From Propionibacteriaceae bacterium (GTDB taxonomy: Bacteria; Actinomycetota; Actinomycetes; Propionibacteriales; Propionibacteriaceae): a DNA stretch of 9,222 nucleotides. Position 1 is the first letter of the stretch, and the number at the start of each line of letters is the position of its first letter. The notes below the pieces were generated by a model, which was not told where the DNA came from, made no database searches, and worked only from the letters and a program-made list of their open reading frames with translations. Positions 1 to 6,431 of this stretch are shown here, piece after piece. The position numbers were made by a program, and so were the translations under genes. The DNA is taken from NCBI GenBank assembly GCA_031282235.1, contig JAITED010000083.1, positions 1-9,222 on the forward strand, in the 5' to 3' direction.

Positions 1-542
1 TATCCTGCGGTGTCATGCACGGGCGAGATGGTGTAGCAGATGGTGCCTTGGGCGTGCTTGTTTACGGCTTTGACGGCGGCCATCGCGTGTTGCAGGTTGC
101 GCGGGTCGTTCATGGCATCAAACACCCGGAAAATATCCATGCCGTTGTCAGCGGATTTTTTGACGAACCTATCCACCACTTCATCCTGATAGTGGCGGTA
201 GCCCAGCAGGTTTTGCCCCCGCAGCAGCATCTGGAGTTGAGCATTCGGCATCAGTTCCCGGAACGTGCGCAACCGCGCCCACGGATCCTCATTGAGGAAC
301 CGGATGCAGGCATCATACGTAGCACCGCCCCAACACTCCACCGACCAGTAACCGGCGGCATCTATGTCCGCGCAGGCATCCACCATGTCCGCGGTGGACA
401 TCCGGGTGGCAAGCAAACTCTGGTGCGCGTCGCGTAACACCAACTCGGTGATGCCGACGTTACGTTTAGTGACAGTCTTGGAACGGGTTTTAGGGGCAGT
501 GACGGTTGCAGTCTTTGTTGCAGTCTTTTTGGTATTGGCCAT
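1..542 (-). CDS. Methylmalonyl-CoA carboxyltransferase (transcarboxylase) 5S subunit, partial (N-terminal 180 residues)
   Basis: The 5S subunit moves the carboxyl group between carboxybiotin on the 1.3S subunit and pyruvate/oxaloacetate, coupling propionyl-CoA formation to oxaloacetate use in the cytoplasmic Wood-Werkman cycle. The ATG is at 542-540 and the frame stays open to the window edge, so the C-terminal two thirds are missing. From about residue 29 the protein reads VGITELVLRDAHQS, then GYWSVECWGGATYDACIRF, LLRGQNLLGYRHY and ICYTISPVHD. These are the TIM-barrel motifs of the 5S/pyruvate carboxylase carboxyltransferase family, and they are closest in my memory to the Propionibacterium 5S protein. 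Asp38 corresponds to the metal-ligand Asp23 of that enzyme. The carbamylated lysine and the two metal-binding histidines would lie beyond the edge. The first 28 residues are an unusual Lys/Thr/Ala-rich extension. The start lies 17 bp after the ABC ATPase stop with no clear Shine-Dalgarno, which suggests translational coupling. Oxaloacetate decarboxylase alpha or pyruvate carboxylase subunit B is a less likely alternative. Confidence 0.9.
   Translation of the reverse strand, partial: MANTKKTATKTATVTAPKTRSKTVTKRNVGITELVLRDAHQSLLATRMSTADMVDACADIDAAGYWSVECWGGATYDACIRFLNEDPWARLRTFRELMPNAQLQMLLRGQNLLGYRHYQDEVVDRFVKKSADNGMDIFRVFDAMNDPRNLQHAMAAVKAVNKHAQGTICYTISPVHDTAG
505..528 (-). repeat. Exact 12-bp tandem duplication in the 5S N-terminal extension
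   Basis: The plus strand reads GTTGCAGTCTTT twice without a gap (505-516 and 517-528). On the coding strand it gives a doubled Lys-Thr-Ala-Thr block near residues 5-13 of the 5S subunit. The reading frame is preserved, so the extension can grow or shrink by four residues through slippage. Confidence 0.9.
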
Positions 543-559
543 ACTTCGATTATCTCATC

Positions 560-2287
560 TCAAAGCCCGACGAAGCGGCCTTCGCGGCGAGCTAGGCGGC
601 GGATGGTTTGTTCGGCAGAGTCTGGGACGGGGACGGCGGCTATCAACTCGCGGGTGTAATCCTCTTGGGGAGCACGTAGCACCTGCTCGCGGGTGCCTAA
701 CTCTACGATCTCTCCTTGGCGCATTACGGCGATACGGTCAGCCAGCATGTCCACTACGGCTAGGTCGTGGGTGACGAAAAGACAGGCGAAACCCATGTCG
801 TGCTGTAAGCGCACAAACACCTCCAACACCCGCGCTTGCACACTCACGTCCAGCGCGGACGTTGGCTCATCAGCCACTACGAACTCAGGGTCAGTGACTA
901 GCGCCCGCGCCAATGACACCCTTTGGCGCTGTCCGCCAGAGAGTTCGTGCGGGTAACGGAAGGCGTAATCTGCTGGCAGTTCGACGGCTCGCAGCAGTTC
1001 TTGGGCTTTCGCCAGCCGTTCGGCTTTAGTACCGATACCGTGGATCACCATCGGTTCAGCGATGCAATCCGCCACACTCATCCGGGGGTTGAGCGAAGCG
1101 GCAGGGTCCTGGAACACGAACCCAACACGCCGCCGAAAGCGTTGCAACTCTTTGGCTGATGCCTTAACGATATTGACACCGAGCACTTCGATATCACCGC
1201 CGGTCACCGGCTGCAAACCGACGGCACAACGCCCTAAAGTCGTCTTTCCAGAGCCGGATTCGCCAACCAACGCCACGATCTCGTGCTCGCGCACCTCTAA
1301 AGAAACACCAGCGACAGCATGTACCGGTTCAGCGCCGAAACGCCCCGGAAAGTCCACTCGCACGTCGTTTACCCGCATCACCACTGCGTCGCCAACCCGC
1401 TCCGCCGGAGTATCCATCGACTTCGGCCTGGGCTGCCCCAAGTGCGGCACCGACGCCAACAGATGTTTGGTGTATGGATGCTGCGGCCGTTCAAAGATGT
1501 CACGCGCCGGGGCGGTTTCCACAATCTGTCCGCGATACATCACCGCCACCCGGTCAGCCATATCGGCCACCACGCCCATGTTGTGCGTGATGAGGATGAT
1601 CGCAGTGCCCAGCCGGTCACGCAGATCGTGCAACAGGTCAAGAATCTGAGCCTGCACGGTCACATCAAGCGCCGTCGTTGGTTCATCGGCGACGATCACC
1701 TCTGGGTCGCAACTGATGGCCATAGCGATCATCACCCGTTGTTTCTGCCCACCAGAAAGCTGGTGTGGATACGAATGCAGCCGGTTGCTCGGATCGGGGA
1801 TACCCACCAAATCCAGCAACTCCACGGCCTTCTCCCTAGCCTCTTTACGGGAAAGTTTGCGATGCACACTCAGCGCTTCGATGATCTGCCAGCCGATAGT
1901 GCGCACCGGGTCAAGTGCGGTGGAAGGCTCCTGGAAGATCATGGCGATACGATCCCCACGCACCCGGCGTATCTGCTCGCCTTTCAAACCGACTAGCTGC
2001 ATCTCGTCCAACTTCGCGGTGCCAGACACGGCGGCGGTATCCGGCAACAACCCAAGAAACGCCCTAGTGCCAACCGTTTTACCGGAACCGGATTCACCGA
2101 CAATAGCGAGCACCTCACCGGGTGCCAGATCATACGTAATCCCGCGCACCGCCTGCACTGGCGCACCATCGGTCTGGAACTGCACCGCCAAGTTCTCAAC
2201 CCGCAAAATATCCGAACTGGATGCTGCGACTCCACTACGTTCCGCGCAGCATGACGGGGAATCACGCAGGATGACTTCATTCGTCAT
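560..2287 (-). CDS. Peptide/nickel-type ABC transporter, fused double ATP-binding protein (DppD-DppF-like)
   Basis: This cytoplasmic ATPase powers the importer and holds both nucleotide-binding domains in one 575-residue chain; many systems use two separate proteins. In domain 1, Walker A GESGSGKT is at 64-71, the Q-loop glutamine at 119, LSGGQ at 177-181, Walker B with ADEP near 197-203 and the switch histidine at 235. In domain 2, Walker A is at 342-349, the Q-loop at 393, LSGGQ at 449-453, Walker B near 469-475 and the switch histidine at 507. Both halves keep all catalytic motifs and so look active. An HPYT motif of the oligopeptide C-terminal domain follows domain 1 at 270-273; the usual cysteine cluster of OppD/DppD proteins is absent. 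The ATG at 2287 is set by a perfect Shine-Dalgarno and overlaps the upstream permease stop by 11 bp. Residues 5-24 derive from a repeat element, and recognisable family sequence begins at SDILRVENL (25-33). Confidence 0.95.
   Translation of the reverse strand: MTNEVILRDSPSCCAERSGVAASSSDILRVENLAVQFQTDGAPVQAVRGITYDLAPGEVLAIVGESGSGKTVGTRAFLGLLPDTAAVSGTAKLDEMQLVGLKGEQIRRVRGDRIAMIFQEPSTALDPVRTIGWQIIEALSVHRKLSRKEAREKAVELLDLVGIPDPSNRLHSYPHQLSGGQKQRVMIAMAISCDPEVIVADEPTTALDVTVQAQILDLLHDLRDRLGTAIILITHNMGVVADMADRVAVMYRGQIVETAPARDIFERPQHPYTKHLLASVPHLGQPRPKSMDTPAERVGDAVVMRVNDVRVDFPGRFGAEPVHAVAGVSLEVREHEIVALVGESGSGKTTLGRCAVGLQPVTGGDIEVLGVNIVKASAKELQRFRRRVGFVFQDPAASLNPRMSVADCIAEPMVIHGIGTKAERLAKAQELLRAVELPADYAFRYPHELSGGQRQRVSLARALVTDPEFVVADEPTSALDVSVQARVLEVFVRLQHDMGFACLFVTHDLAVVDMLADRIAVMRQGEIVELGTREQVLRAPQEDYTRELIAAVPVPDSAEQTIRRLARREGRFVGL
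2221..2275 (-). repeat. REP-like palindromic repeat inside the ATPase coding region
   Basis: ATGCTGCG at 2221-2228 pairs perfectly with CGCAGCAT at 2245-2252 around a 16-base loop. In addition CGCAGCATGAC (2245-2255) recurs as CGCAGGATGAC (2265-2275), matching at 10 of 11 positions 20 bp away. On the coding strand, GTCATGCTG followed by GTAGTGGAGTCG resembles a dispersed extragenic repeat that I recall from many bacterial genomes; this is memory, not a search. It is translated as about residues 5-23 of the ATPase, giving VILRDSPSCCAERSGVAAS, which has no counterpart in the family. Confidence 0.7.
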
Positions 2288-3311
2288 GGGTCACCTCCAC
2301 GACTTGATCCGCAGCGGGCAACACCACTCCGGCGACCTCAGCGACCTCAGCGACCTCCAGTTCGTCGGCGGTGGTAACACCGCCACGGGTGCGCAACAAC
2401 GGGTTCAGCACATCGTTTAGCGACTCCCCGATCAACGTCACTCCGGCGACGATCAGCACGATGGCGATACCGGGGAAAACCGCCTCCCACCAGTAACCGG
2501 AGGCGAGATCGGCACGCGCCTTGTTGAGGTCATAGCCCCATTCGGCGGCAGAGTTCGGCTCGATGCCAAAGCCTAAGAAGCCAAGACCAGCCAGCGTTAA
2601 GATGGCCTCTGAGGCGTTCAAGGTCATCAACACCGGGATGGTTTGCGACACGTTCGGCAGGATATGTCCGAACATGATACGCCCAGAGGTGGCACCGGCA
2701 ACCCGGGCGGCATCGACATACGGCTCAGCTTTGGCAGACAAGGTGGCGTTACGGATGACACGGAAATACTGCGGGATGAACACCACAGTGATGGACACCG
2801 CCGCAGAGAGAATGCCAGAAAACGCCCCTGATTGGCCTTGGGACACCATGATTGACACCACAATGGCCAACAGCAGGCTGGGCAGCGCGTAAAGGGCATC
2901 CATCAGCAACACCAGCACACGGTCGAGTGGGCCAGCGAAGAACCCGGATACCACCCCCAAAGTGACACCGACGAAGATGGAGAGCAACACCGCCAACAAA
3001 ATCACTTCGATAGCGGTACGCGCCCCCCAGATGATCCGGGAATACACGTCGAACCCGCCAACAGTGGTGCCCAACCAATGCTCGGCGGACGGCGGCGATT
3101 GATACGCGGTGATCTCAGCGAAGCCATATGGGGCGATGAGTGGGGCAAACAGGGCGATAACAATGAACAAAGCAACAATGGCTACACCGATGAGCAACAT
3201 CATGCGTTGTAAACCATGCGTAGACGCAAGGAGCGCCGCACCAGGCAATCGGTTTCTTTTTGGCGTTGGCAACGGTTCAAGGGGTTGCGCTGCTAGGATT
3301 TCGGCACTCAT
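2277..3311 (-). CDS. Peptide/nickel-type ABC transporter permease, C type (DppC/OppC-like)
   Basis: This is one of the two membrane subunits forming the import channel. It has a hydrophilic N-terminus (1-36) and a first membrane span at about 37-58 ending APLIAPYG. The typical OppC segment with HWLGTT and DVYSRIIWGAR is at 78-98. Further hydrophobic spans lie near 100-125, 130-155, 165-182, 225-248 and 277-296. The ATPase-docking EAA loop is DAARVAGATSGRIMFGHILP at 200-219. At 344 residues it is somewhat longer than usual because of an acidic, Glu/Val/Ala-rich tail (about 314-344) with a small tandem repeat. The ATG lies 2 bp after the permease B stop, with GGGTGAGG 8 nt upstream (3320-3327), so the two permeases are almost certainly co-translated. 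It partners permease B, the ATPase and the binding protein. Confidence 0.95.
   Translation of the reverse strand: MSAEILAAQPLEPLPTPKRNRLPGAALLASTHGLQRMMLLIGVAIVALFIVIALFAPLIAPYGFAEITAYQSPPSAEHWLGTTVGGFDVYSRIIWGARTAIEVILLAVLLSIFVGVTLGVVSGFFAGPLDRVLVLLMDALYALPSLLLAIVVSIMVSQGQSGAFSGILSAAVSITVVFIPQYFRVIRNATLSAKAEPYVDAARVAGATSGRIMFGHILPNVSQTIPVLMTLNASEAILTLAGLGFLGFGIEPNSAAEWGYDLNKARADLASGYWWEAVFPGIAIVLIVAGVTLIGESLNDVLNPLLRTRGGVTTADELEVAEVAEVAGVVLPAADQVVEVTHDE
2291..2298 (-). promoter_or_regulatory. Perfect Shine-Dalgarno for the fused ATPase
   Basis: The coding strand reads GGAGGTGA, then CCC, then ATG at 2287. It is a full-length match to the 16S rRNA anti-Shine-Dalgarno sequence and lies inside the 3' end of the permease C gene. 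It fixes the ATPase start upstream of the palindromic repeat, so the repeat-derived residues are probably translated. Confidence 0.85.
2332..2358 (-). repeat. Three tandem 9-bp units in the permease C tail
   Basis: On the plus strand GCGACCTCA occurs at 2332-2340 and 2341-2349 and GCGACCTCC at 2350-2358. The unit is in frame and encodes the repeated Glu-Val-Ala of residues 318-326. It sits in the C-terminal tail after the last membrane span, where length variation would be tolerated. Confidence 0.85.
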
Positions 3312-3313
3312 TT

Positions 3314-4354
3314 TCAGTACCTCACCCTTGGGTCGATCAGCGCGTTTATCAAGTCGATGAGAAAACTTGCCACCGCGACGATGACGGCGATGGCGGTCAC
3401 TATGCCCTGCACCGCGACAAAATCACGTTTCAACAGATATTGCGAGAGCCAATAGCCCAAACCTTGCCATTCAAAACTGGTTTCGGTGAGTATCGCCCCG
3501 CCCAACATCATGGCGATCTGCATCCCCATCACGGTGACCACCGGGATCAGAGCGTTACGGAAAGCGTGCTTGCTCACCACCGCGTTTTCTTTGACCCCAC
3601 GAGCGCGGGCGGCGGTCACGAAGTCGGCGCGCAATGTCTGCAACAGATTGATGCGCACCAAACGTATGAACACCCCGGCGGTGAGTAGGCCGAGAGCCAA
3701 AGCTGGCAACACCGCGTGTTCCAGCACATCTTTGATGTATTCAGCGTTGCCGCTACGGATGGCGTTGACGATGTATATGTGGCTGTTGGGTTCGATTTTC
3801 TCCAACGCGCTCTGTACTCGGATGGAAGCCCGCCCAGCTATCGGCAACCAGCCCAACTGCACCGCAAACACCAGCTTCAGCAGCAAAGCGACGAAAAATA
3901 CCGGAGCGGCGTAGAACAGCACCGCGAAAGAGCGGATGGCCACATCTGCACCTTTGTTGTAACGCCGGGCGGCGATGCGCCCCAACGGAATGCCCACCAA
4001 GAACGCCACTATTAACGCCCAAAACACCAACTCGAATGTGGCCGGGCCGTAGGTGAGCAAAATCTCGGAGATAGGCCGGTTATCGGTGGTGTGACCAAAA
4101 TTGCCTTGCAGGGTGTCGAGCAGAAACCGCCCATATTGCACCAGCAACGGATCGTTATAGCCAGCGGCATCCTTCAGCTCTTCGATGCGTTCTAACGGCA
4201 ATCTGCCACCCATAGCTGCGGTGATGGGATCGCCGGTGACCCGCATGAAAAAGAACACCACGGACACCAAAATCAGCACCGTGGGCACGATGAGCGCGGC
4301 TCTGATAGCGAGATATTTCGCTAGAGCCTTGCCGGGGCTGAGTGCTGCTGCCAC
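3314..4354 (-). CDS. Peptide/nickel-type ABC transporter permease, B type (DppB/OppB-like)
   Basis: This is the first of the two channel-forming membrane subunits, 346 residues long, which is normal for the family. The N-terminal membrane span at about 17-38 runs into VTGDP (39-43), the conserved OppB start. An extracytoplasmic loop with GRLPLERIEELKDAAGYNDP follows (50-69). More spans lie near 103-127, 140-168, 212-235, 268-290 and 315-339. The EAA docking loop is at about 244-272 (DFVTAARARGVKENAVVSKH, then FRNALIP). The protein ends with the typical DPRVRY. The start is GTG at 4354-4352, supported by AAGGA 6 nt upstream. It follows the binding-protein gene after a 209-bp gap containing a strong hairpin, and precedes permease C by 2 bp. 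Confidence 0.95.
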   Translation of the reverse strand: MAAALSPGKALAKYLAIRAALIVPTVLILVSVVFFFMRVTGDPITAAMGGRLPLERIEELKDAAGYNDPLLVQYGRFLLDTLQGNFGHTTDNRPISEILLTYGPATFELVFWALIVAFLVGIPLGRIAARRYNKGADVAIRSFAVLFYAAPVFFVALLLKLVFAVQLGWLPIAGRASIRVQSALEKIEPNSHIYIVNAIRSGNAEYIKDVLEHAVLPALALGLLTAGVFIRLVRINLLQTLRADFVTAARARGVKENAVVSKHAFRNALIPVVTVMGMQIAMMLGGAILTETSFEWQGLGYWLSQYLLKRDFVAVQGIVTAIAVIVAVASFLIDLINALIDPRVRY

Positions 4355-4360
4355 TGTTGT

Positions 4361-4365
4361 TCCTT
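4361..4365 (-). promoter_or_regulatory. Shine-Dalgarno supporting the GTG start of permease B
   Basis: The coding strand reads AAGGA followed by a 6-nt spacer and GTG at 4354. No in-frame ATG lies nearby, and the downstream residues lead directly into the conserved first membrane span, so the GTG is the best start. Confidence 0.7.
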
Positions 4366-4379
4366 AAACTGCCGTTTCT

Positions 4380-4397
4380 TAAATCAACTAAATCAAC
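4380..4397. repeat. Two tandem copies of TAAATCAAC upstream of permease B
   Basis: TAAATCAAC is perfectly repeated at 4380-4388 and 4389-4397, 26-43 bp before the permease B start. This lies in an AT-rich stretch (roughly 4375-4475) that also has a 10-bp perfect palindrome AATAATTATT at 4455-4464. It could be an operator or part of an internal promoter; no convincing -35/-10 pair was found. Confidence 0.4.
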
Positions 4398-4482
4398 GTT
4401 TTCTAACCTAATATTCCAGAACCGTCATCAAACTACTAAATAATTGTTGAAATTAATAATTATTGAATTAGCGGACAACGCC

Positions 4483-4511
4483 GGGGAGAGGCGCTTTGAG
4501 CACCTCTCCCC
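4483..4511 (-). terminator. Strong hairpin between binding-protein and permease genes (attenuator or mRNA stabiliser)
   Basis: GGGGAGAGG (4483-4491) pairs perfectly with CCTCTCCCC (4503-4511). After one mismatch, two more GC pairs close a 5-base loop. It lies 53 bp past the binding-protein stop codon. No U-run follows on the transcribed strand, so it is not a standard intrinsic terminator. Its position is typical of a 3' stem-loop that protects the binding-protein message and lowers expression of the downstream membrane genes. Confidence 0.6.
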
Positions 4512-4552
4512 ATACGAAACTGCTGTTTGACTAGCATTTTCTAGCGTTGCCA

Positions 4553-4573
4553 TAAAGCGAAAATCACGCTTTA
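4553..4573 (-). other. Small inverted repeat across the binding-protein stop codon
   Basis: TAAAGCG (4553-4559) pairs with CGCTTTA (4567-4573) across a 7-base loop that contains the TGA stop (4566-4564). It has no T-run and may be a weak second element of the 3' structure, or coincidence. Confidence 0.3.
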
Positions 4574-6165
4574 GTGATTGATGAGTACGCCATGCTCTCA
4601 GACGGGTCTAGCTCAATGCCAGAAACCGCCGCCGTAGTGACCACCCACTGTGAACCGCTGAGCAGCGGCAGCGTTGGCAGATACTTTTCAGCGAGCACAA
4701 GTTGTAACTCTTTGAGAATCTCAAGCCGCTTGGCGCTGTCAACTTCAGTGGATTCAGCCACCAGCAAGTCGATAACCTCTTCTGCATAGAAGTGCTGGCC
4801 GATGAAGCTGTTCTCGTTGAAGAACGGGTTCAAGAAGTTGTCGGCATCCGGGAAGTCCGGGAACCAGCCCATGTGATACACCGGATAGGCATCGTTGCGA
4901 CGCTCAACCACATACGTCGTCCATTCGGTGGCTTGCAGATCCACAGTGAACAGCCCAGAGGACTCCAACTGCTGCTTGATCAAGCCATACTCCTGATCGG
5001 ATGAAGAGCCGTAGTGATCCGGGTTGTACTGCAGATGCAGTTCAACCGGAGTGGCCACCCCAGCGGCATCAAGGTATGCCTTGGCTTTGTCAAGGTCTGG
5101 CTTGTCGCCATAAGTGTCGCAAACCGAGGTGGTAGCGCCAGGATACGACAAAGGCACATAACCGCATAGCGGGATGAACTGGCCTTTGTAGATGTCTTTG
5201 GACAACGCATCACGATCCACTAAAGAGGCGACAGCTTGGCGAATGGCGAACTTCTGCTCGTCGGTGTCACCAGGCTGGGTGTGGAAGTTGAACGCGATGT
5301 AGCGAATCTCGCCACCCTCTTCTTGCCACACCTTGACCCTGCTGTCAGCCTGCAAACTTTCAATATCGGTCGGGGTCAAAGAGCGGTACGCCACGTCGAT
5401 TTCGCCGCCGACTACAGACAGTTTCAGGTTGGTGGCATCGGTGAACGTCTTGAGCGTCACCCCGCCGTTCTGGACTGTGCCATGTGCGCCGTTGTAATCC
5501 GCGTACGGCGCGAACTCAACGGTGTCATTGAGCCGGTAGGTGGTGATGGTGTATGGGCCAGAGAAAGCGTTGGCAGCGACGATGTCGTTGTCAGGGGTGA
5601 GGTCAGTGGCACTCAGCACTTCTTCATCAACAATCGGGCCAGTGTTAGTGGCCAGCACCTGCAGCCAAGTCTGATCGTTCGGGTTCTTCAGCTTGAACAC
5701 CACCGTGAGATCGTCAGGCGTAGTGATCGAATCGAGGTTTGAAAGCAACGAGGCTGGGCCTTGCGGATTGTCGATGGCGACAACGCGATCAAAACTGAAC
5801 TTCACATCAGAACTGGTAAGAGCATGGCCGTTGGCGAACTTCAAACCGCTCTTCAGCGTACAAGTGAACTCAATTGGAGTGGTGAACTCACACTTTTCTG
5901 CGGCGTCTGGCACCGGGACTTTAGAACCTCCAGCGAACTTGTAGAGGAACTGGAACACCTGAATCTGAATAGCGAACGAGCCCTTATCGTAGGAACCGGC
6001 AGGATCAATGGTGGTTGTCTTGTCAGTGGTGCCCACGATGATGGACTGCGCTTCGGTTCCAGTGGTGACTGTGCCGTCTTCTGGCTTGTCACCACTGCAA
6101 CCGTTGAGCGCCAACACAGCGGACAGCCCGATGGCTAAACCCGCTAAGGCCTTCTTGGAAGCCAT
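4564..6165 (-). CDS. Extracellular substrate-binding lipoprotein of a peptide-type ABC importer (SBP family 5)
   Basis: This surface-anchored protein captures the substrate, probably a short peptide, and delivers it to the two permeases. Residues 1-23 form a lipoprotein signal: Lys4-Lys5, a hydrophobic core and the lipobox LNGC with Cys23 as the lipidated residue. The signature of family 5 binding proteins is seen at 106-128 (SGLKFANGHALTSSDVKFSF). A typical C-lobe motif is GWFPDFPDADNFLNPFF (433-449). At 533 residues it has normal family length. Two cysteine pairs, 92/102 and 334/349, are spaced as possible disulfides outside the cell. The ATG at 6165 has AAAGG 6 nt upstream (6172-6176). It is the first gene of the importer cluster. 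Substrate identity (di-, oligopeptide, nickel or opine) cannot be settled from sequence alone. Confidence 0.93.
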   Translation of the reverse strand: MASKKALAGLAIGLSAVLALNGCSGDKPEDGTVTTGTEAQSIIVGTTDKTTTIDPAGSYDKGSFAIQIQVFQFLYKFAGGSKVPVPDAAEKCEFTTPIEFTCTLKSGLKFANGHALTSSDVKFSFDRVVAIDNPQGPASLLSNLDSITTPDDLTVVFKLKNPNDQTWLQVLATNTGPIVDEEVLSATDLTPDNDIVAANAFSGPYTITTYRLNDTVEFAPYADYNGAHGTVQNGGVTLKTFTDATNLKLSVVGGEIDVAYRSLTPTDIESLQADSRVKVWQEEGGEIRYIAFNFHTQPGDTDEQKFAIRQAVASLVDRDALSKDIYKGQFIPLCGYVPLSYPGATTSVCDTYGDKPDLDKAKAYLDAAGVATPVELHLQYNPDHYGSSSDQEYGLIKQQLESSGLFTVDLQATEWTTYVVERRNDAYPVYHMGWFPDFPDADNFLNPFFNENSFIGQHFYAEEVIDLLVAESTEVDSAKRLEILKELQLVLAEKYLPTLPLLSGSQWVVTTAAVSGIELDPSESMAYSSITKA

Positions 6166-6190
6166 GATTAACCTTTCTGATTGGTTTTAG

Positions 6191-6204
6191 CCCGCCTAAG
6201 CGGG
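6191..6204 (-). promoter_or_regulatory. Leader hairpin just upstream of the binding-protein gene
   Basis: CCCGC (6191-6195) pairs with GCGGG (6200-6204) around CTAA, flanked by T4 (6185-6188) and A4 (6205-6208) that could extend the stem past a two-base bulge. It ends 15 bp before the AAAGG ribosome-binding site and would be in the 5' untranslated leader. It may be a stability or translation control element. Confidence 0.45.
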
Positions 6205-6226
6205 AAAATGTATCCGACTAGCTTTT

Positions 6227-6281
6227 CACAATTTTCTCCGTAACAACACCTATCTCACTATGTGGAACGGTAAAAATTGTG
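6227..6281. repeat. 9-bp perfect inverted repeat, widely spaced
   Basis: CACAATTTT (6227-6235) and AAAATTGTG (6273-6281) are exact reverse complements separated by 37 bp. GTAACA (6240-6245) and TGTTAC (6280-6285) form a second, partly overlapping set. It could be a long-loop RNA structure in the leader or paired protein-binding half-sites. Confidence 0.5.
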
Positions 6282-6298
6282 TTACAGCGAACATCAAT

Positions 6299-6329
6299 TA
6301 GCTTTACCGATACACTAAATAGCTTTACC
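6299..6329. repeat. Direct repeat TAGCTTTACC, 21-bp period (possible operator)
   Basis: TAGCTTTACC occurs at 6299-6308 and 6320-6329. The 21-bp period is two helical turns, so two protein subunits could bind the same DNA face. A looser copy, TAGCTTTTCA, is at 6219-6228. The location, about 135-165 bp before the binding-protein start, suits transcription control. No regulator is encoded in the window. Confidence 0.45.
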
Positions 6330-6344
6330 AAAGCATTAATTCTC

Positions 6345-6372
6345 ATCTGAAATGATTTAATCTCAGATTATA
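6345..6372 (-). promoter_or_regulatory. Candidate -10 element with overlapping dyad upstream of the importer
   Basis: The minus strand has a perfect TATAAT at 6372-6367. Its -35 region at the correct spacing is poor; a TTGAC lies too far upstream. The dyad ATCTGA (6345-6350) / TCAGAT (6363-6368) with a 12-bp spacer overlaps the -10 box, which would allow repression or activation at this site. The resulting leader would be about 190-200 nt. This is a candidate only. Confidence 0.35.
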
Positions 6373-6431
6373 TATTGAGGTGCGGCTAGGCATTTTGCGT
6401 CAACTCGGCCCGCCCCCATGCAACTGCAGGT

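Noticed and set aside
1..542. Pyruvate carboxylase or oxaloacetate decarboxylase instead of transcarboxylase 5S
   Set aside because: The short N-terminus starts directly at the carboxyltransferase domain with no biotin carboxylase domain, and the sequence is closest to remembered Propionibacterium 5S. The C-terminus is needed to exclude these fully.
15..774. Plus-strand open frames opposite the 5S gene and the end of the ATPase
   Set aside because: The minus strand carries well-conserved protein motifs throughout, so the plus-strand frames are shadows.
2326..2358. CRISPR-like or satellite array from the 9-bp units
   Set aside because: There are only three contiguous units without spacers, all in frame within a coding region.
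1062..2420. Long plus-strand open frames of 195, 225 and 234 codons opposite the ATPase gene
   Set aside because: They lie entirely antisense to a clear two-domain ABC ATPase, show no recognisable domains, and arise from the codon bias of the real gene.
6191..6281. Rho-independent terminator for purU in the 278-bp gap
   Set aside because: Neither the GC hairpin at 6191-6204 nor the AT-rich inverted repeat is followed by a T-run on the transcribed strand, and both lie well past the purU end, close to the next gene.
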